Shown here one piece after another: positions 5,851 through 6,730 of a DNA stretch of 6,730 nucleotides. The position numbers and the translations under genes are program-made. Positions within the stretch are counted from its first letter, which is position 1; the number at the start of each line of letters is the position of its first letter. Origin of the DNA: Alphaproteobacteria bacterium (GTDB lineage Bacteria; Pseudomonadota; Alphaproteobacteria; JAJFFI01); the NCBI GenBank assembly GCA_021776755.1, contig JAJFFI010000441.1, positions 1 to 6,730 on the forward strand, in the 5' to 3' direction. The notes beneath the pieces were generated by a model. That model worked only from the letters and a program-made list of their open reading frames with translations. It was not told the DNA's origin and ran no database searches.

Positions 5851-6624
5851 GTGGCAGTCGATCTTGCGGCGAAAGTGCAGGGGGAAGGACCGCCGCTGGT
5901 GGTGCTCCACGGGCTGTTCGGGCTCGCCCGCAACTGGGCGACGCTCGCCAAACGTTTCGGCGAAAACCGCACGGTCCATGCCCTCGACCTCCGCAACCAC
6001 GGCGGCTCACCCTGGTCCGACACCATGACCTACGAAGCGATGGCCGAAGACGTCGGGGCGTATATCGAAGCAAACGACCTCGGCGAACCGGCAGTGGTCG
6101 GACACAGCATGGGCGGAAAGGCCGCCATGTTGCTGGCGCTGGAAACGCCTTCGCATGTCGGCCCGCTGGTGGTCGCTGACATTGCGCCTGTCACCTACGA
6201 TCACGATTTCATGGAATATGTCGAGGCGATGCGAAGTGTCGACCTTGAAGCCCTTGAAAGCCGCTCGGCCGCCGATGCGGCGCTGAAAGCGGCGATCCCC
6301 GATCCCGGCGTCCGCAGTTTCCTGCTGCTCAATCTCGGTCGCGGCGATAGCGGTTTCGAATGGCAGGTCAACATCGACGCGATTGCCGATGCGATGGAGG
6401 AGATCACGGGCTTTCCGGATACCAACGGTGCGGCGTTCGAGGGTCCCACTCTGTTCATCGCCGGCGGAGCTTCGAACTACATCGAAGCGGCGCACAAGCC
6501 GGAGATCGCGCGACGCTTTCCCGCCGCCGAGCATGAAGTCATCGAAGGCGCGGGTCACTGGCTGCACGCCGAAGCGCAGGATGCGTTCTACACGAACGTG
6601 ATCCGTTTTCTCGACGCGGCATAG
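5851..6624 (+). CDS. Alpha/beta hydrolase of the YbfF/ABHD11 esterase type
   Basis: A 257-aa alpha/beta hydrolase without signal peptide, so likely cytoplasmic. LHGLFGLARNW (19-29) is the oxyanion-hole loop. GHSMGGKAAM (84-93) carries nucleophile S86. VADIAPVTY (108-116) supplies D110, and GAGHWLHAE (233-241) supplies H236. Placement of the acid in the DIAP motif rather than after strand 7, plus the HGLFG and GHWxHAE blocks, is characteristic of E. coli YbfF and mitochondrial ABHD11, which are esterases or thioesterases of small or acyl substrates. Length matches the family (about 255). The start is a GTG 2 bases after the M24 stop; the next in-frame ATG would remove the oxyanion loop. The tight spacing implies translational coupling, and AAGG in the end of the M24 gene may serve as ribosome site. 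The natural substrate is unknown. Confidence 0.9.
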   Translation: MAVDLAAKVQGEGPPLVVLHGLFGLARNWATLAKRFGENRTVHALDLRNHGGSPWSDTMTYEAMAEDVGAYIEANDLGEPAVVGHSMGGKAAMLLALETPSHVGPLVVADIAPVTYDHDFMEYVEAMRSVDLEALESRSAADAALKAAIPDPGVRSFLLLNLGRGDSGFEWQVNIDAIADAMEEITGFPDTNGAAFEGPTLFIAGGASNYIEAAHKPEIARRFPAAEHEVIEGAGHWLHAEAQDAFYTNVIRFLDAA

Positions 6625-6631
6625 GCCGGAC

Positions 6632-6730
6632 ATGGGCGCAGGCATGGCGCGCGAACTCCGGCAGGTTTGGCCCGTCGCGCTCGCGGTGCTGTTCGCGATC
6701 GCGCTCAGTGCGGCGACGCCGGTCTTTGTC
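6632..6730 (+). CDS. Start of a membrane or exported protein (3' part beyond the window)
   Basis: An open frame starts 7 bases after the hydrolase stop and runs off the window edge, giving 33 codons. The peptide begins MGAGMARELRQ and continues with a hydrophobic stretch VWPVALAVLFAIALSAATPVFV, which has the charge pattern of a first transmembrane helix or a signal peptide. A second in-frame ATG at 6644 is an equally possible start; neither has a strong Shine-Dalgarno. The position makes it the likely third gene of the plus-strand operon. A transporter would fit a catabolic locus, but too little is visible to name a family. Confidence 0.5.
   Translation, partial: MGAGMARELRQVWPVALAVLFAIALSAATPVFV

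Noticed and set aside
4598..6073. A 491-codon open frame on the minus strand opposite the M24 gene
   Set aside because: It lies antisense to a gene with clear catalytic motifs. Its translation is rich in Arg, His, Gly and Ala with no recognisable domain, as expected for a mirror frame in GC-rich DNA.
1..6730. CRISPR array, insertion sequence, attachment site, tRNA or other RNA gene
   Set aside because: No spaced direct repeats, terminal inverted repeats, transposase or integrase motifs, or tRNA-like cloverleaf were seen, and almost no non-coding space is available.

Overview
This GC-rich window, with strong G/C preference at codon third positions, reads as chromosomal DNA of a proteobacterium, most likely an alphaproteobacterium. 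That guess rests on base composition and on the look of the proteins (a NodZ-like transferase, a MaoC-like hydratase, a YbfF/ABHD11-type hydrolase); no rRNA, tRNA or marker gene is present to settle it. The window is almost entirely coding, with five complete genes (the first reaching close to the window edge) and the start of a sixth.

Layout: (1) Positions 20-1672 (+) encode a protein with an N-terminal NodZ/GT23-like glycosyltransferase domain followed by tetratricopeptide (TPR) repeats. (2) It converges on a minus-strand group that reads, in transcription order, class IV PLP aminotransferase (4500-3592), MaoC-like hot-dog hydratase (3577-3095) and formylglycine-type sulfatase with a likely Tat leader (about 3057-1669). 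The gaps are 14 and about 37 bases, so this looks like one operon. The sulfatase and glycosyltransferase stop codons overlap on a single CTAG. (3) A 151-base divergent intergenic region (4501-4651) carries a fair sigma70-like promoter for the minus operon and a strong Shine-Dalgarno for each flanking gene. (4) To the right, a plus-strand operon holds an M24-family metallohydrolase (4652-5848), a YbfF/ABHD11-type alpha/beta hydrolase (5851-6624) and the first 33 codons of a membrane or exported protein (6632 to the edge).

How the genes work together is not clear from sequence alone. The divergent operons look like a small-molecule catabolic or processing locus: transaminase, hydratase, sulfatase, amidohydrolase-like M24 enzyme, esterase and a possible transporter. 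The glycosyltransferase may belong to an unrelated neighbouring unit. The points most worth a second look are the NodZ-like/TPR fusion, the resemblance of the aminotransferase to (R)-selective amine transaminases, an M24 enzyme that keeps all five metal ligands but seems to lack two usual active-site histidines, and a sulfatase with a variant formylglycine motif. No CRISPR array, insertion sequence, phage gene, RNA gene or clearly new multi-gene system was found.
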